Numbered from the stretch's first letter, positions 13,649-22,775 are shown. The stretch is DNA of 25,511 bases from an uncultured Clostridia bacterium (GCA_948739805.1 CAPYID010000029.1:1-25511); one strand, 5' to 3'. Notes: a model not told the origin generated them from the letters alone. Made by a program: numbers and translations.

Positions 13649-16600
13649 TTATGTTGTTGTTTCTTGTTCCCATACTGCATATATTGTTACACTATTTGCT
13701 GGCATTGTACCATATGAACCTCCTGCACTCCATTCTGCACTTGTTGCTGTTGACGAACTTGCCCAACCTTTAAATGTATATCCTGATCTTGTTGGTTGTG
13801 TTGTTGATAAGGTTACTGATGAACCATAATTATGGCTACTTGATGATGGTGCTCCACTTCCTCCATTTGCATCATATGTTAATGTATAGCTATTTACTTC
13901 CCATATTGCATACCATGTTATGTTATAGTTTGGCATAGTAAATTCACTTCCTGAAGCTTGTCCACTTGTTGCATTTTGATTTGTTGACCAACCTTTAAAT
14001 GTATATCCTACTCTTGTTGGAGTTGCTGTTGATAATGTAAGTTTGTTTGTATATTGCCCTGTTGTTGAGGCTGGCATTCCTGCTACTGTGTCTGTTGTAT
14101 TTGAATTATATGATATTGTATACCATAGTGGATCATATCTTGCTTTTATTGTTGAGTTTTGCGTTCTCATAGTTATTTTATATTTATAGTATTGAACTGT
14201 TATGCCACCTTCCTCTTTTTCATCTGGTATTGTTTCTATAAGTACACTTCCTTCTGTGTTGTCCCATCCTGTAAATCCATATCCTGCTGCTGGCGTTGGA
14301 TTGGCTGGCCAATATTCTTCATTAGTTTTTAAGTTTTTACTTGTTTCAGATACTGTACCTCCATTTGCATCTATTGTTAGTGTATATGAGTTTATCGACC
14401 ATACTGCATATAATGTTATAGAATCTGGTCCAGAGTATGTTTTTCCTGGTGCATATTTACTGTCTGCTGATGTAGCACTTGAATCTGTTGACCAGCCTAA
14501 GAATGTATATCCATCTCTTGTAGGTTCTGTTGATGATATTGTTATACTTTCTCCTATATTACCATTTTGATCCTCTGGTCCATTTTTTCCTCCATTTGTG
14601 TCATATTCTATTGTATAGTTTCCAGCACTCCATATAGCATATAATGTTACATCTGCATTTTCACTATATATTGAACCTGATGCATATTCTGTTCCTGTTC
14701 CATCTTGTTTTGTATTCCAACTTTCAAAGTAATAGTTGTCTCTAGATGGTCTTTGAGACGTTATACGAATATCTTCTTGGTAAAGTTTTGTTTGTTTGTC
14801 TGGTTCTGGTGATCCTCCATTTGCATTGTACGTTATTGTATATTCTTTTAGTTTCCATACTGCATATAATGTTACACTCGTTCTTTCTTTATATGTATCT
14901 CCTGAATCATATTCTTTTTCGTCTTCTGTTGGTGAAGGTTTTGTTGACCATCCTATAAAGTCATATCCTTCTCTTGTTGGCTGTAAATTTGTTATGGTTA
15001 TATCTTGGTGTTTTTTAGCTGTTTGTGTTTGTGGTGCATTTTCTCCTTCATTTGCATCATATACTATTGAATATGTTTCTCCTTCCCATACTGCATATAG
15101 TGTTAAATCTCTGTTTAGTGTATAAGCATTTCCTGGTGCATAATTTGCATCTGCTGCTTGAGCATTGCTATTTTCTGACCATCCCTTAAATATATATCCA
15201 CTTCTTGATGGCTCATATTTTTCTATATAATATGGTAATCCATATGTTTTTTCAAAGGTTTTCTGTAGCTCATATGGTAGTTCTCCTTCGTTTGCATCAT
15301 ATGTAATTTTAAATATTATGTCTTCATATACTGCACTTAGTTTTAAGTTCTCAGTCGCAATATATTTGTCACCTGGTGAATATTGTTTTCCATCTATTGT
15401 CCTCCAGTATAAAAATATTTTTCCATCATATGATATCCCTATATCTTTTATTGTGTATTCTGTTCCTTTTTCTACTTCCTCCAGCTCTCCATTCATTCCA
15501 CTTGCTGTTATATATTCAATCTTAACTGTTTCATGTGACCATACTGCATATAATGTTGTGGTTCCGTCTTCTTCAAATTCTTGACCTGCTTTATATTCCA
15601 CTGGACCATTTGGATTTTTTGACCATCCCAAAAATACATTATCTTGTCTTGTTGGAGTTTTACTTGATATTTTATAATTTATTCCACCTATTTTTGTTTC
15701 CTCAATTTGATTATTAGTACCATCACTCCATTGTCCGCCATTTGGGTCATAAGTTATTACATATTCATTTGCATATACTGCATATAAATGTAATGTCTTA
15801 CCTTCCTCTAGATATATTGTATCTCCTGGTTTTATTTCTGGTTGTTGACCATTTTGCGTTTTTGTCCATCCTATGAAACTTTCTCCTATTATTTTTGGTG
15901 TTTCCGATATTATTTGAAGTCTTCCTATTTTGGTCTCAACTGACTTTTGTTCGCTGTCAGTCCCATCTGTCCACATTCCTGCACCAGCATGATACGTCAC
16001 TGTAAACGTTTTTTCTTTATCTAAGTTTATATATGATGATGCTTTTACTAGTTCATATCTTATTCTTCCTACTGCTGTATAATATGGAATTAGTATTCTA
16101 GATTTTTGGTCTTTATTTAATGATTTATTTTCTAAAAATTTTTCCATTGTATATACATTTTCATTCTCTACAGATTCTACTTCACATTCATAGTCTGCAT
16201 ATTCATTGTGCTTATAATAATAAAAATAATCATTTGATTTTTCTGGTGAATATCTATATCTTTCAAATCCTACTGATGGATACCCTATAATTTCATTTTC
16301 ATTGTTATCTTTCATAGTATTTATCAAGTCTTCGCATGTTATTTTATGATAATATCCATCTGATTGTCTCTTACCTGTAGAATTTTTCTGATATCTTATA
16401 AAATCTATTGCTTTTGCACTATTATATTTTTGATTTGTTGTACTATTTACTACTACATAATTATTATAACTTGTTGCTCCTATTGGTATGTCTTTTAAAA
16501 ATGCTATTATTGATATATTGTTTAAGATTTTTTCCCAGTCTACACCTGTTAATTGTGGCATTTCATATGTTTCTGAGACACCACCTTCATAATTGTATAT

Positions 16601-17539
16601 TGCTTTATTTAAGTTTGTTATCATAGAATTTTTTATTACATCTATTTTTTCATTCATAAATGGTGATTCTTCACTTTCTGGGTCATTTCCTTCTCCTATT
16701 TTTAAAATGGCTTTGTCTTCTGAGTTTAATTTGTTTACTACCTCATTATATAATGTAGTAAATTTTTTTGCTTCATAATAATACATCATTGCATCTGTTG
16801 TTTCTCTTTCTTGATCACGCTTAACTGCTCCATTTTTGTTAGATAATGGTTTGTTCTCATATATCGTTTCTGGTGTAATATCATATTCTTTATACTTTAT
16901 CCAAGATTTCTTTCCTTCTGATTCTGTTCCAGCATCTATTACTTTTGTTATTACATCTCCATTTTCGTCCTTAGTTTTTATGTATGTAAAGTCTCCTGAA
17001 ACTTCAACATCGTCTGGTACTACTAAGTATCCCGCTTCTGATATCGTTTTTCCATTATATGTTCCATATATAGATACATAGTTGTCTAGTGAAAATGATA
17101 TAGTAATATTTGTATTATTACCATTAGTATAAGTTTTTGTATAATATACATATGGTTTTAGTTCTCTTCCTGTGTTTGTGTCATTTTGAGAATATATATA
17201 ATATCCATCATATAGTCCAAATACAATTGCTGGTACACGGCTTAGTATATAGTCATTTGATGCTCCTGATAGATTTAGACTTGTGGATAAACTTGTTGCA
17301 AATGTAGAGATTACAGCTTCTAGGTCTCTTATTTCTTCTCCGATTACTGAAGATTTATCATTGTTTACTGTATTTAGTTCAAATGCTGCCATTGTATCAA
17401 ATGTTGCTCCTAATAGTGCTGTATCATATTTTGTTTTTGTTGCTAATGTGTCTATTTGTAATCCTGTATATTGTGACATTATTAGTGCCATTGGTAACAT
17501 TATTACTAAAAATATTAATATTAAATGTTGTAATTTCAT
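13649..17539 (-). CDS. Large membrane-anchored protein with ten InlB/Listeria-Bacteroides repeats
   Basis: The product is 1296 aa. A single hydrophobic segment (about residues 5-22, no clear signal cleavage site) is followed by QIDTLATKTKYDTALLGATF, somewhat like Tad/pilin-type N-termini. Residues about 30-505 form a unique domain of unknown function, rich in Tyr, Asn and Glu. From about 511 to the end run ten repeats of about 75 residues with the pattern Y-x-I-x-YDANGG ... PTR-x-GY-x-F-x-GWS ... LYAVW (Flg_new / InlB B-repeat type, PF09479 from memory). Repeats 3 and 8 are the most divergent. There is no LPXTG, choline or SLH anchor; the protein stops eight residues after the last repeat's tryptophan core. 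AAAGGAATAAACC precedes the start. It is likely surface-displayed and adhesive or structural. Confidence 0.88.
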   Translation of the reverse strand: MKLQHLILIFLVIMLPMALIMSQYTGLQIDTLATKTKYDTALLGATFDTMAAFELNTVNNDKSSVIGEEIRDLEAVISTFATSLSTSLNLSGASNDYILSRVPAIVFGLYDGYYIYSQNDTNTGRELKPYVYYTKTYTNGNNTNITISFSLDNYVSIYGTYNGKTISEAGYLVVPDDVEVSGDFTYIKTKDENGDVITKVIDAGTESEGKKSWIKYKEYDITPETIYENKPLSNKNGAVKRDQERETTDAMMYYYEAKKFTTLYNEVVNKLNSEDKAILKIGEGNDPESEESPFMNEKIDVIKNSMITNLNKAIYNYEGGVSETYEMPQLTGVDWEKILNNISIIAFLKDIPIGATSYNNYVVVNSTTNQKYNSAKAIDFIRYQKNSTGKRQSDGYYHKITCEDLINTMKDNNENEIIGYPSVGFERYRYSPEKSNDYFYYYKHNEYADYECEVESVENENVYTMEKFLENKSLNKDQKSRILIPYYTAVGRIRYELVKASSYINLDKEKTFTVTYHAGAGMWTDGTDSEQKSVETKIGRLQIISETPKIIGESFIGWTKTQNGQQPEIKPGDTIYLEEGKTLHLYAVYANEYVITYDPNGGQWSDGTNNQIEETKIGGINYKISSKTPTRQDNVFLGWSKNPNGPVEYKAGQEFEEDGTTTLYAVWSHETVKIEYITASGMNGELEEVEKGTEYTIKDIGISYDGKIFLYWRTIDGKQYSPGDKYIATENLKLSAVYEDIIFKITYDANEGELPYELQKTFEKTYGLPYYIEKYEPSRSGYIFKGWSENSNAQAADANYAPGNAYTLNRDLTLYAVWEGETYSIVYDANEGENAPQTQTAKKHQDITITNLQPTREGYDFIGWSTKPSPTEDEKEYDSGDTYKERTSVTLYAVWKLKEYTITYNANGGSPEPDKQTKLYQEDIRITSQRPSRDNYYFESWNTKQDGTGTEYASGSIYSENADVTLYAIWSAGNYTIEYDTNGGKNGPEDQNGNIGESITISSTEPTRDGYTFLGWSTDSSATSADSKYAPGKTYSGPDSITLYAVWSINSYTLTIDANGGTVSETSKNLKTNEEYWPANPTPAAGYGFTGWDNTEGSVLIETIPDEKEEGGITVQYYKYKITMRTQNSTIKARYDPLWYTISYNSNTTDTVAGMPASTTGQYTNKLTLSTATPTRVGYTFKGWSTNQNATSGQASGSEFTMPNYNITWYAIWEVNSYTLTYDANGGSGAPSSSSHNYGSSVTLSTTQPTRSGYTFKGWASSSTATSAEWSAGGSYGTMPANSVTIYAVWEQETTT

Positions 17540-17688
17540 TGGTTTATTCCTTTCTATTATCTTTATCTTAGCCTACATATATATGTTACCATTAATTAAT
17601 TCTAAAATCAACAAATTATGACCTTTTTCATATTTTTTCCATATCGATTTTTATTTTTATATTTTTTCTCACTCCACCAATGGCACCC

Positions 17689-19477
17689 CTACATTAATTT
17701 TTTTAAGATCTTTTCTGCTAATTCTTCATTTATCCCTTTTACCTTGGTTAATTCTTCTATTGTTGCATTTTTTATTTTTTCTACTGTTCCAAATTCTTTT
17801 AATAATGCTTGTTTCTTTTTTTCTCCTATTCCTTCTATTTCATCTAATACTGATTTTGTTACTGCTTCTTCTCTTAGTTTTCTATGATATTCTATTGCTG
17901 TTTCATGTACTGTATCTTGAAATGTTGTTATTGTGTTGAATAGCTTTTCTGATATTTGTATTTCTTTTCTGTCTTCTCCTATTAATGCTCTTGTTTGATG
18001 TTTATCGTTTTTTACCATTCCATATACTGGAATTTGTAAGTTGTATTTGCTTATTGCTGTTTTTATTGCTCTTATTTGTGTTATTCCTCCATCTGCTAAG
18101 ATTAAGTCTGGTAGTTCTCCAAATCCTCCTTTTGGATTTTCTATTGAATGCTTTAATCGCCTTGTTACTACTTCTTCTGTACATCTTGGGTCATCCTGTC
18201 CAAATACTGTCTTTATTCTAAATCTTCTTGATAGACTTTTGTTTATTTTCCCGTCTTTCATTACACACATTCCTGCTACCATAAATGTTCCTGATATATG
18301 TGATATATCGAAACTTTCTATTTTTCTTGGTAGCTTTCCTAATTTTAGTTTTTCTTTTAGTTCATTTAATATGTCATATTTGTCTTGTTCTTTATTGTTT
18401 AAGGTTATAAGTGCATTTTGTTCTGCCATTTCTATAAATCTTAGTTTTTCTCCTTTTTGTGGTGATTTTAGTTCTACTTTTCGTTCTGCCATTTTAGTTA
18501 GCCATTCTTCAATGCTTTCTTTGTCTTCTATTTCTTCTCTTAACATTATTTTTGATGGGATGTTTAGATTATTCATATAATATTGTTTTATAAATCCTGA
18601 TAAAATTTCTTTGTCTTCCATGTCTTTTAAGTTATCAAAAAAGTAGTGTTCTCTTCCTATCATTTTACTTCCTCGTACAAAGAAAATTTCTATACATACT
18701 ATTAGCTCATTTTTTGCGAGTCCTATTACATCTATATCATTTATGTTTGTGTTTGATACTTTCTGCCTTTGTGATATGTTTTCTATGGCTTGTATTCTGT
18801 CTCTTAGCTCTGCTGCTGTTTCATAGTTTTGTGATATTGCTGCATCAGTCATTTCTTCTTTTAGTTTATTTATTACTTTTTCTATTTTTCCATCTAATAA
18901 CATTTCTATTTTGTGTATTTGTTCCATATATTCTTCTCTTGATACTTTATTTACACATGGTCCTAAGCATCTTCCTATATGATAGTTTAGACATACTCTT
19001 TTATTTGATTTAAAGTTTTTACATTGTCTAATTTTGAATTTTTCTCTTATGAAGTTTACCATTTCTTTTGCACTGCCGAGGGTTTGCATATGGTCCAAAG
19101 TATTTTGAACCATCATTTACTAGCTTTCTTGTGATAAAAACATTAGGGTATTGGGATTTTACATCTATTTTTATGTATGGATATGTTTTATCATCTTTTA
19201 ATAGTACATTGAATTTAGGTCTATTCTTTTTTATTAAATTACATTCTAGTATTAAGGCTTCTGCTTCATTTTCTACTACTATATATTCAAAATGGTCTAC
19301 TAATGAGACCATTTTTTCTATTCTTGTTGTTTTATTATTTTTTCTAAAGTATTGTCTAACTCTATTTTTTAGTGATATTGCTTTTCCTACATATATGATT
19401 TTGTCTTCTTTATCATGCATTATATATACTCCTGGTTTTGCAGGTAGTTTTTTTAATTCTTCTTCTATGTTAAACAT
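17689..19477 (-). pseudogene. uvrC: UvrABC system protein C, frameshifted
   Basis: UvrC makes both incisions in nucleotide excision repair. The N-terminal part (19477-19028 frame) has the GIY-YIG nuclease signatures PGVYIMHDK and IIYVGKAISLKNRVRQYF. The C-terminal part (ending 17689) has the cysteine-containing CLNYHIGRCLGPC, a UVR coiled coil, the RNase H-like ESFDISH and GQDDPRCTEEVV region, and two helix-hairpin-helix segments. The two parts lie in different frames. The region is 1789 bases, one more than a 595-aa protein needs. The extra base lies in CCCTCGG at 19082-19076, where removing one base gives YANPGSAKEMV. The start follows AGAGGGGTAAACG, three bases after the hpt stop. It is either a real recent mutation or an assembly error. 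Confidence 0.93.
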
Positions 19478-19480
19478 CGT

Positions 19481-19999
19481 TTACCCCTCTATATACCCAA
19501 TATAAGGAAGATTTCTATACATATTATCAATATCAAATCCATAACCAATAATGAATTTGTCTGGTACTATAAATCCAACATGGTCAAGTGGCACTTCAAA
19601 TTCACGTCTACTTGCTTTATCTGCTAATGTACAAACTTTTAAACTTGCTGGATTTTTGCTTTTTAAGTAGTTTAATAAAAATGTCATACTTCTTCCTGAG
19701 TCTACTATGTCTTCTAATATTAATACATGTTTACCTTCTATTGGTTCTCTTAAATCTTCTAGTAATTTTATTTCTCCTGTACTTTGTGTTCCTTCATAAC
19801 TTGAAATTGTTAAGAATTCATATTTTAATTTTGTTTTCATTTTTAGTGTTAAATCAACTGTAAAGAATACTCCTCCTCTCATTACACATACAACTGTAAC
19901 TTCTTTTCCTTCATATTCTTTATCTAGTTGTTCTGCTAGTTCATATAATCTTTTTTGGATTTCTTCTTCACTTATTAGTACTTTTATTTTTTCTTCCAT
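19481..19999 (-). CDS. hpt: Hypoxanthine phosphoribosyltransferase
   Basis: This 172-aa cytoplasmic purine-salvage enzyme converts hypoxanthine (and often guanine) plus PRPP to the nucleotide. The PRPP-binding signature VLILEDIVDSGRSM is at about residues 92-105. The flexible-loop SSYEG (67-71) and the RGGVFF segment (41-46) are present. The C-terminal VPDKFIIGYGFDIDNMYRNLPYIG matches the purine-binding end of the family. AAAGGA lies before the ATG; an out-of-frame ATG seven bases earlier is ignored. It has a consensus promoter, and uvrC starts three bases after its stop, so the two form an operon. Confidence 0.96.
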   Translation of the reverse strand: MEEKIKVLISEEEIQKRLYELAEQLDKEYEGKEVTVVCVMRGGVFFTVDLTLKMKTKLKYEFLTISSYEGTQSTGEIKLLEDLREPIEGKHVLILEDIVDSGRSMTFLLNYLKSKNPASLKVCTLADKASRREFEVPLDHVGFIVPDKFIIGYGFDIDNMYRNLPYIGYIEG

Positions 20000-20040
20000 A
20001 CTTCATTTTTCCTTTCTTTATTTAAGGATTTATTTCCCAT

Positions 20041-20069
20041 ATTATATAATAGTTATTGCTGATTTTCAA
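20041..20069 (-). promoter_or_regulatory. hpt-uvrC promoter
   Basis: TTGAAA (20069-20064), a 17-base spacer and TATAAT (20046-20041) lie on the minus strand, about 40 bases upstream of the hpt start codon. Confidence 0.75.
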
Positions 20070-20130
20070 TTGTTTTTATGATAAATTTGGAAGAAACCAA
20101 TTTTCTATGATTAAATTTCTTATCTTTCAT

Positions 20131-20231
20131 GGGCACATTGCAATGTGCCCCTACATTAAATTTTAAATATTTTTATAATTAATGCAGATATATAAATTAA
20201 TTCGATGGGCGGACACAGGGCCCGCCCCTAC
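20131..20231. repeat. Pair of GC-rich hairpins ending in CCCCTACA
   Basis: The first is a perfect 20-base palindrome (GGGCACATTG / CAATGTGCCC, 20131-20150). The second pairs GGGCGG with CCGCCC (20207-20227). Both end in CCCCTACA and resemble the ends of the MITE-like element at 1361-1475. Their GC content stands out from the surroundings, so they are probably a degenerate copy of the same dispersed repeat family. Confidence 0.55.
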
Positions 20232-20339
20232 ATATTATTTTTGATATATTTGTAACAATATCTTGATGAATAATTTGTATATTTTTGCATAAAATACTAT
20301 TTATATAATTTTTTTGATTTTTAGGAGGTACACATACAC

Positions 20340-20627
20340 ATGCCTTATACAAAATATTTTAAAGATAAAAACAATTCTAATTCCCAAAATATTAATCGTA
20401 ATATGGAGTTGATTAATTCTATTTTTAAGACTCAGTCTGAGCTATTGAGTGCTACTAGTAATTATGACTATGCAGAAGGAGAAATGATTGATTATTATTC
20501 TTATCATATAAAGGCTACTAAGTCTAAGTTAGATTACTTAATGAAAAATGCTAAGTCTTGTGGTATTGCTATTGATAGACTACAACAACTTGAATTAAAA
20601 TCTTTTGAGGATTATCAAGTTGGATAA
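20340..20627 (+). CDS. yaaL: DUF2508 (YaaL-like) protein
   Basis: The product is 95 aa and soluble, with an Asn-rich start and a helical core. The segment ATSNYDYAEGEMIDYYSYHIKATKSKLDYLM matches the conserved pattern of the DUF2508 family (YaaL in Bacillus), as recalled. AGGAGGTACACATACAC precedes the ATG with slightly long spacing. Its neighbour downstream is bofA. The recR-yaaL-bofA order is a known Firmicutes arrangement, although recR is not next to it here. The biochemical role of the family is not established. Confidence 0.8.
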   Translation: MPYTKYFKDKNNSNSQNINRNMELINSIFKTQSELLSATSNYDYAEGEMIDYYSYHIKATKSKLDYLMKNAKSCGIAIDRLQQLELKSFEDYQVG

Positions 20628-20685
20628 CCATATTATAATAATTTATATTTTTTTAAATAATAAGTATAGGTTGGAAAAAATTGTT

Positions 20686-20790
20686 ATTTGACTAGGCGTT
20701 CAAAAAAGAAATACTGGAAATGTACTTGTTGTACATTGAGGATTTTCTTTTGAAGAACAACAACGTCAAATGGCAATTTTTTTCAAGCAA
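20686..20790 (+). ncRNA. Nested-stem structured RNA-like segment upstream of bofA
   Basis: ATTTGAC (20686-20692) pairs with GTCAAAT (20765-20771). Inside that, TTCAAAA...GAAA pairs imperfectly with GATTTTCTTTTGAA. A central hairpin AATGTAC-TTGTT-GTACATT completes the fold. The outer stem is followed by GGCAATTTTTTTC, a plausible U-tract. It could be an attenuator/leader for bofA or a small RNA. No known class was recognised. Confidence 0.4.
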
Positions 20791-20841
20791 TCTGTTCTAA
20801 ATAGCCAAGCTATCACATATTTATATCATGAGGTGATTAGC

Positions 20842-21102
20842 TTGGATATTTATACAATTCTTGGTTTTTTGACTGGATTATGTATTTTGTTTATATTATG
20901 CAGAATTTTTATAGTACCATTAAAGTTTATGTTAAAACTTTTGGCTAATTCATTGATTGGTGCTATTATACTTTTAATCGTAAATTTCGCTGGTAGTTAT
21001 TTTGGTTTTCATATTGGTTTAAATTTTATTACTATTCTTTTTGTGAGTGTATTAGGTGTTCCTGGTGCTATTCTGCTAGTAATAATTCAACTTTTAGTAT
21101 GA
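20842..21102 (+). CDS. bofA: Pro-sigma-K processing inhibitor BofA family protein
   Basis: BofA holds the SpoIVFB protease inactive during sporulation in Bacillus. This membrane protein is 86 aa with the TTG start at 20842. That start is preferred because ATGAGGTGATTAGC places a ribosome binding site right before it, and the length then matches the family (about 87 aa). An ATG 24 codons upstream lacks any ribosome binding site and lies in the structured leader. Two to three hydrophobic segments are followed by the characteristic C-terminal VSVLGVPGAILLVIIQLL. The 3' end overlaps the convergent ylmC-like gene by nine bases. Together with DUF2508 it supports a spore-forming host. Confidence 0.85.
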   Translation: MDIYTILGFLTGLCILFILCRIFIVPLKFMLKLLANSLIGAIILLIVNFAGSYFGFHIGLNFITILFVSVLGVPGAILLVIIQLLV

Positions 21103-21337
21103 TTCAAGTTCAACTAAAATTATATCTTCTCCTATACATCGTATTTGTTTCCATGGGATTACTATTTCATTATTGTTTAAAAATATGTTTATTTTATTGG
21201 TATTCCCTGGAACAATTATAGAGGTGATTACTCCGCTTTCTAGGTCTGCTGTAACATCTTGTACATAACCGTAGCCTTCTTCCGTCTTTTATATTGATAA
21301 CCTCTTTATGCTTAAAGTCTAGTCCTTTTCCATTCAT
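21094..21337 (-). pseudogene. YlmC/YmxH-type PRC-barrel protein, frameshifted
   Basis: The start ATG (21337) follows GAAAGGGTAATATAT. The first part reads KEVINIKDG, then the frame breaks in GACGGAAGAAGGC near 21278-21284. Continuing one base on gives GYGYVQDVTADLESG, ITSIIVPG and EIVIPWKQIRCIGEDIILVE. This matches the YlmC/YmxH sporulation-associated family of about 80-90 aa. The span is 244 bases, one more than an 80-codon gene plus stop, so a single inserted A explains the damage. It overlaps the bofA stop convergently. As with uvrC, an assembly error is possible. Confidence 0.8.
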
Positions 21338-21402
21338 ATATATTACCCTTTCATTTTTAATTTCTTGTTATATTATATGTGTTTTTAGTGGTAAAAATGA
21401 TA

Positions 21403-21430
21403 GAAAAAGAGGAGCGAATAACACTCCCCT
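21403..21430 (-). terminator. Intrinsic terminator after the 56-aa gene
   Basis: On the minus strand AGGGGAGTG-TTATT-CGCTCCTCT (nine pairs, two G-U) runs into TTTTTCT. It lies 22 bases beyond the stop codon. Confidence 0.75.
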
Positions 21431-21452
21431 TCTGTACTAAAACGAGTTTTAC

Positions 21453-21623
21453 TTAATGATGCTTTGTTGGATCAACTATTGGTATCCCTGCCATCCTCTT
21501 ATAGTCTATTATTTCCTTCTCACTCATACTTGGGAAAACATCATAAAATGAATTTTCCTTTTCTTCTGTGGCATCTAAATATATAGCCTCCTCTAAGTTG
21601 TGTGCTGGAAATTGCTGTTTCAT
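21453..21623 (-). CDS. 56-aa hypothetical protein
   Basis: The gene encodes MKQQFPAHNLEEAIYLDATE, an acidic middle with NSFYDVFPSMSEKEIIDYKRM, and the end GIPIVDPTKHH. AAGGAGAGATAACT precedes the ATG and a good terminator follows, so it is very likely a real, separately terminated gene. It is soluble, with no signal peptide, and was not recognised. The repeated acidic-aromatic pattern suggests a small binding or regulatory protein rather than an enzyme. Confidence 0.72.
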   Translation of the reverse strand: MKQQFPAHNLEEAIYLDATEEKENSFYDVFPSMSEKEIIDYKRMAGIPIVDPTKHH

Positions 21624-21977
21624 AGTTATCTCTCCTTTTTAATCTGCTAAATTACTAGTTACTTTTAAATACTCGTTCCCTCCTTTTTACAATGTTTTTT
21701 AATACTACAATATTAAATTTGTTTAATTATATCATAATAATAATTGAAAATTCTATAATTTTAATTATTTTTTATAAATACTTATCTCTCAGTAGTTTCA
21801 ATACTTTTTTGTGTCCACTTTTTAAATTATTTACATATCGGTATCCAGATTTCTGTATCCTTTTCATCATATAGTTTAAAATCTATATTCATGCTTTGTT
21901 TATATTCAGATATAACAAAATATTCTTTGTATATTCTTGATCATAGTTTATTTACATCTTCTACTTTAAATTTTTCC
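21624..21977. other. AT-rich intergenic stretch with a gene remnant
   Basis: Over 350 bases separate the 56-aa gene from the TOPRIM gene. A decayed GyrI-like segment lies at 21827-21975. The rest (about 21660-21820) is very AT-rich and without a supportable gene. Confidence 0.6.
21827..21975 (-). pseudogene. Remnant resembling a GyrI-like / AraC effector-binding domain C-terminus
   Basis: One minus-strand frame reads VEDVNKL, a stop, SRIYKEYFVISEYKQS, then DFKLYDEKDTEIWIPICK and a stop. The ending D/E-x-x-x-YDE...EIWIPI is like the C-terminal end of GyrI-like small-molecule-binding domains. There is an in-frame stop and no start, so it is at most a decayed fragment. The assignment is by eye from a short motif. 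Confidence 0.35.
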
Positions 21978-22775
21978 TCATTCTTCAAATTCAATTATAC
22001 CTAAGTCCATAAAAGATATTAGTAGTAAACTTAGCAAATACTGATTATTATGTAACTGTTCATAATTATATATTTCATTGCTGAACTTTCTTGTGTTGTC
22101 TATTTCTATTTTATTTATTCCTATTTTTTCTAATGATTTAACTAACTCCATAAATGAATTCTCTAATGTTTCCTTTGATATATTACTAGAATTATATCCT
22201 TTAGAGCCAATATATTCTTTTATTGTTTGAGTTTTAAAATTGCATCTTTCACTAAATTTGAACATATCTACTTCGAAGTTTGATATTATAAAACTTTCTA
22301 CCGAAGGATAACTTAACAATAGCATTCCTCCAATACTATCAAACTTATTATCTTTACTTGGTTCTCTTGAATTAGTATACTTATCTAACAATTCTCTTAT
22401 ATATGGTTTATCTTCTTGTCTATCACAATCAAATAAGTAGTATATTGAAATATCTTCATAATTAAACTCATCATCATAATTTTTTAATATATCAATTTGT
22501 TTATCTATAAACTCTCTATCAGCCATAGTTTTAATGTTGCTCTCTTTTGAATTACAAATAAAAACTTTAGAATTCTTATTTGTTCCACTCACATACTTTA
22601 AGCGCCTTTTTCCTCTTCTATCAACCGAAATTACTTTTTCATAGTTTAATATATTTTTAAATATGTGTCCTAATAATTTTATCTCTGTTTTTTCTCCCTC
22701 AACAATATACAGAACTTTTCCTATATTTTTATTTGGATTAATTCTAAATTTTTTATTCATTATTTGGTATTCCAT
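21978..22775 (-). CDS. TOPRIM-like protein, partner of an AAA15-type ATPase (putative defence nuclease)
   Basis: The product is 265 aa. VLYIVEGEKTE (about residues 21-31) has the conserved TOPRIM Glu. YLFDCDRQED (about 113-122) has the DxD metal motif. LSYPSVESFI (about 155-164) resembles a segment seen in RloB/OLD-type TOPRIM proteins. Such domains are usually metal-dependent nucleases. The ATG at 22775 is chosen because GGAG lies seven bases before it; a GTG 12 bases upstream would sit in that site. It overlaps the ATPase gene by 23 bases, so the two are translationally coupled and their products probably form one complex. RloB, AbiLii or the PARIS AriB subunit are the nearest architectures. 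The exact family is unsettled. Confidence 0.72.
   Translation of the reverse strand: MEYQIMNKKFRINPNKNIGKVLYIVEGEKTEIKLLGHIFKNILNYEKVISVDRRGKRRLKYVSGTNKNSKVFICNSKESNIKTMADREFIDKQIDILKNYDDEFNYEDISIYYLFDCDRQEDKPYIRELLDKYTNSREPSKDNKFDSIGGMLLLSYPSVESFIISNFEVDMFKFSERCNFKTQTIKEYIGSKGYNSSNISKETLENSFMELVKSLEKIGINKIEIDNTRKFSNEIYNYEQLHNNQYLLSLLLISFMDLGIIEFEE

Larger units (their letters stand above)
20000..20339. other. Divergent intergenic region between hpt and the DUF2508 gene
   Basis: The 340 bases hold the hpt promoter on the minus strand (20069-20041), a pair of hairpin repeats (20131-20231) and the AT-rich leader of the plus-strand gene. No gene was seen. Confidence 0.7.

Noticed and set aside
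14202..17621. Plus-strand frames opposite the InlB-repeat gene
   Set aside because: They mirror the repeated coding sequence of the minus-strand gene and have no ribosome binding sites.
20686..20790. SRP RNA, 6S RNA or tmRNA identity for the folded segment
   Set aside because: None of their hallmark sequences (SRP tetraloop region, tmRNA tag, 6S bubble) could be recognised.
20770..20841. ATG at 20770 as the bofA start
   Set aside because: No ribosome binding site precedes it, it lies in the folded leader, and the TTG at 20842 has a good site and gives the family length.
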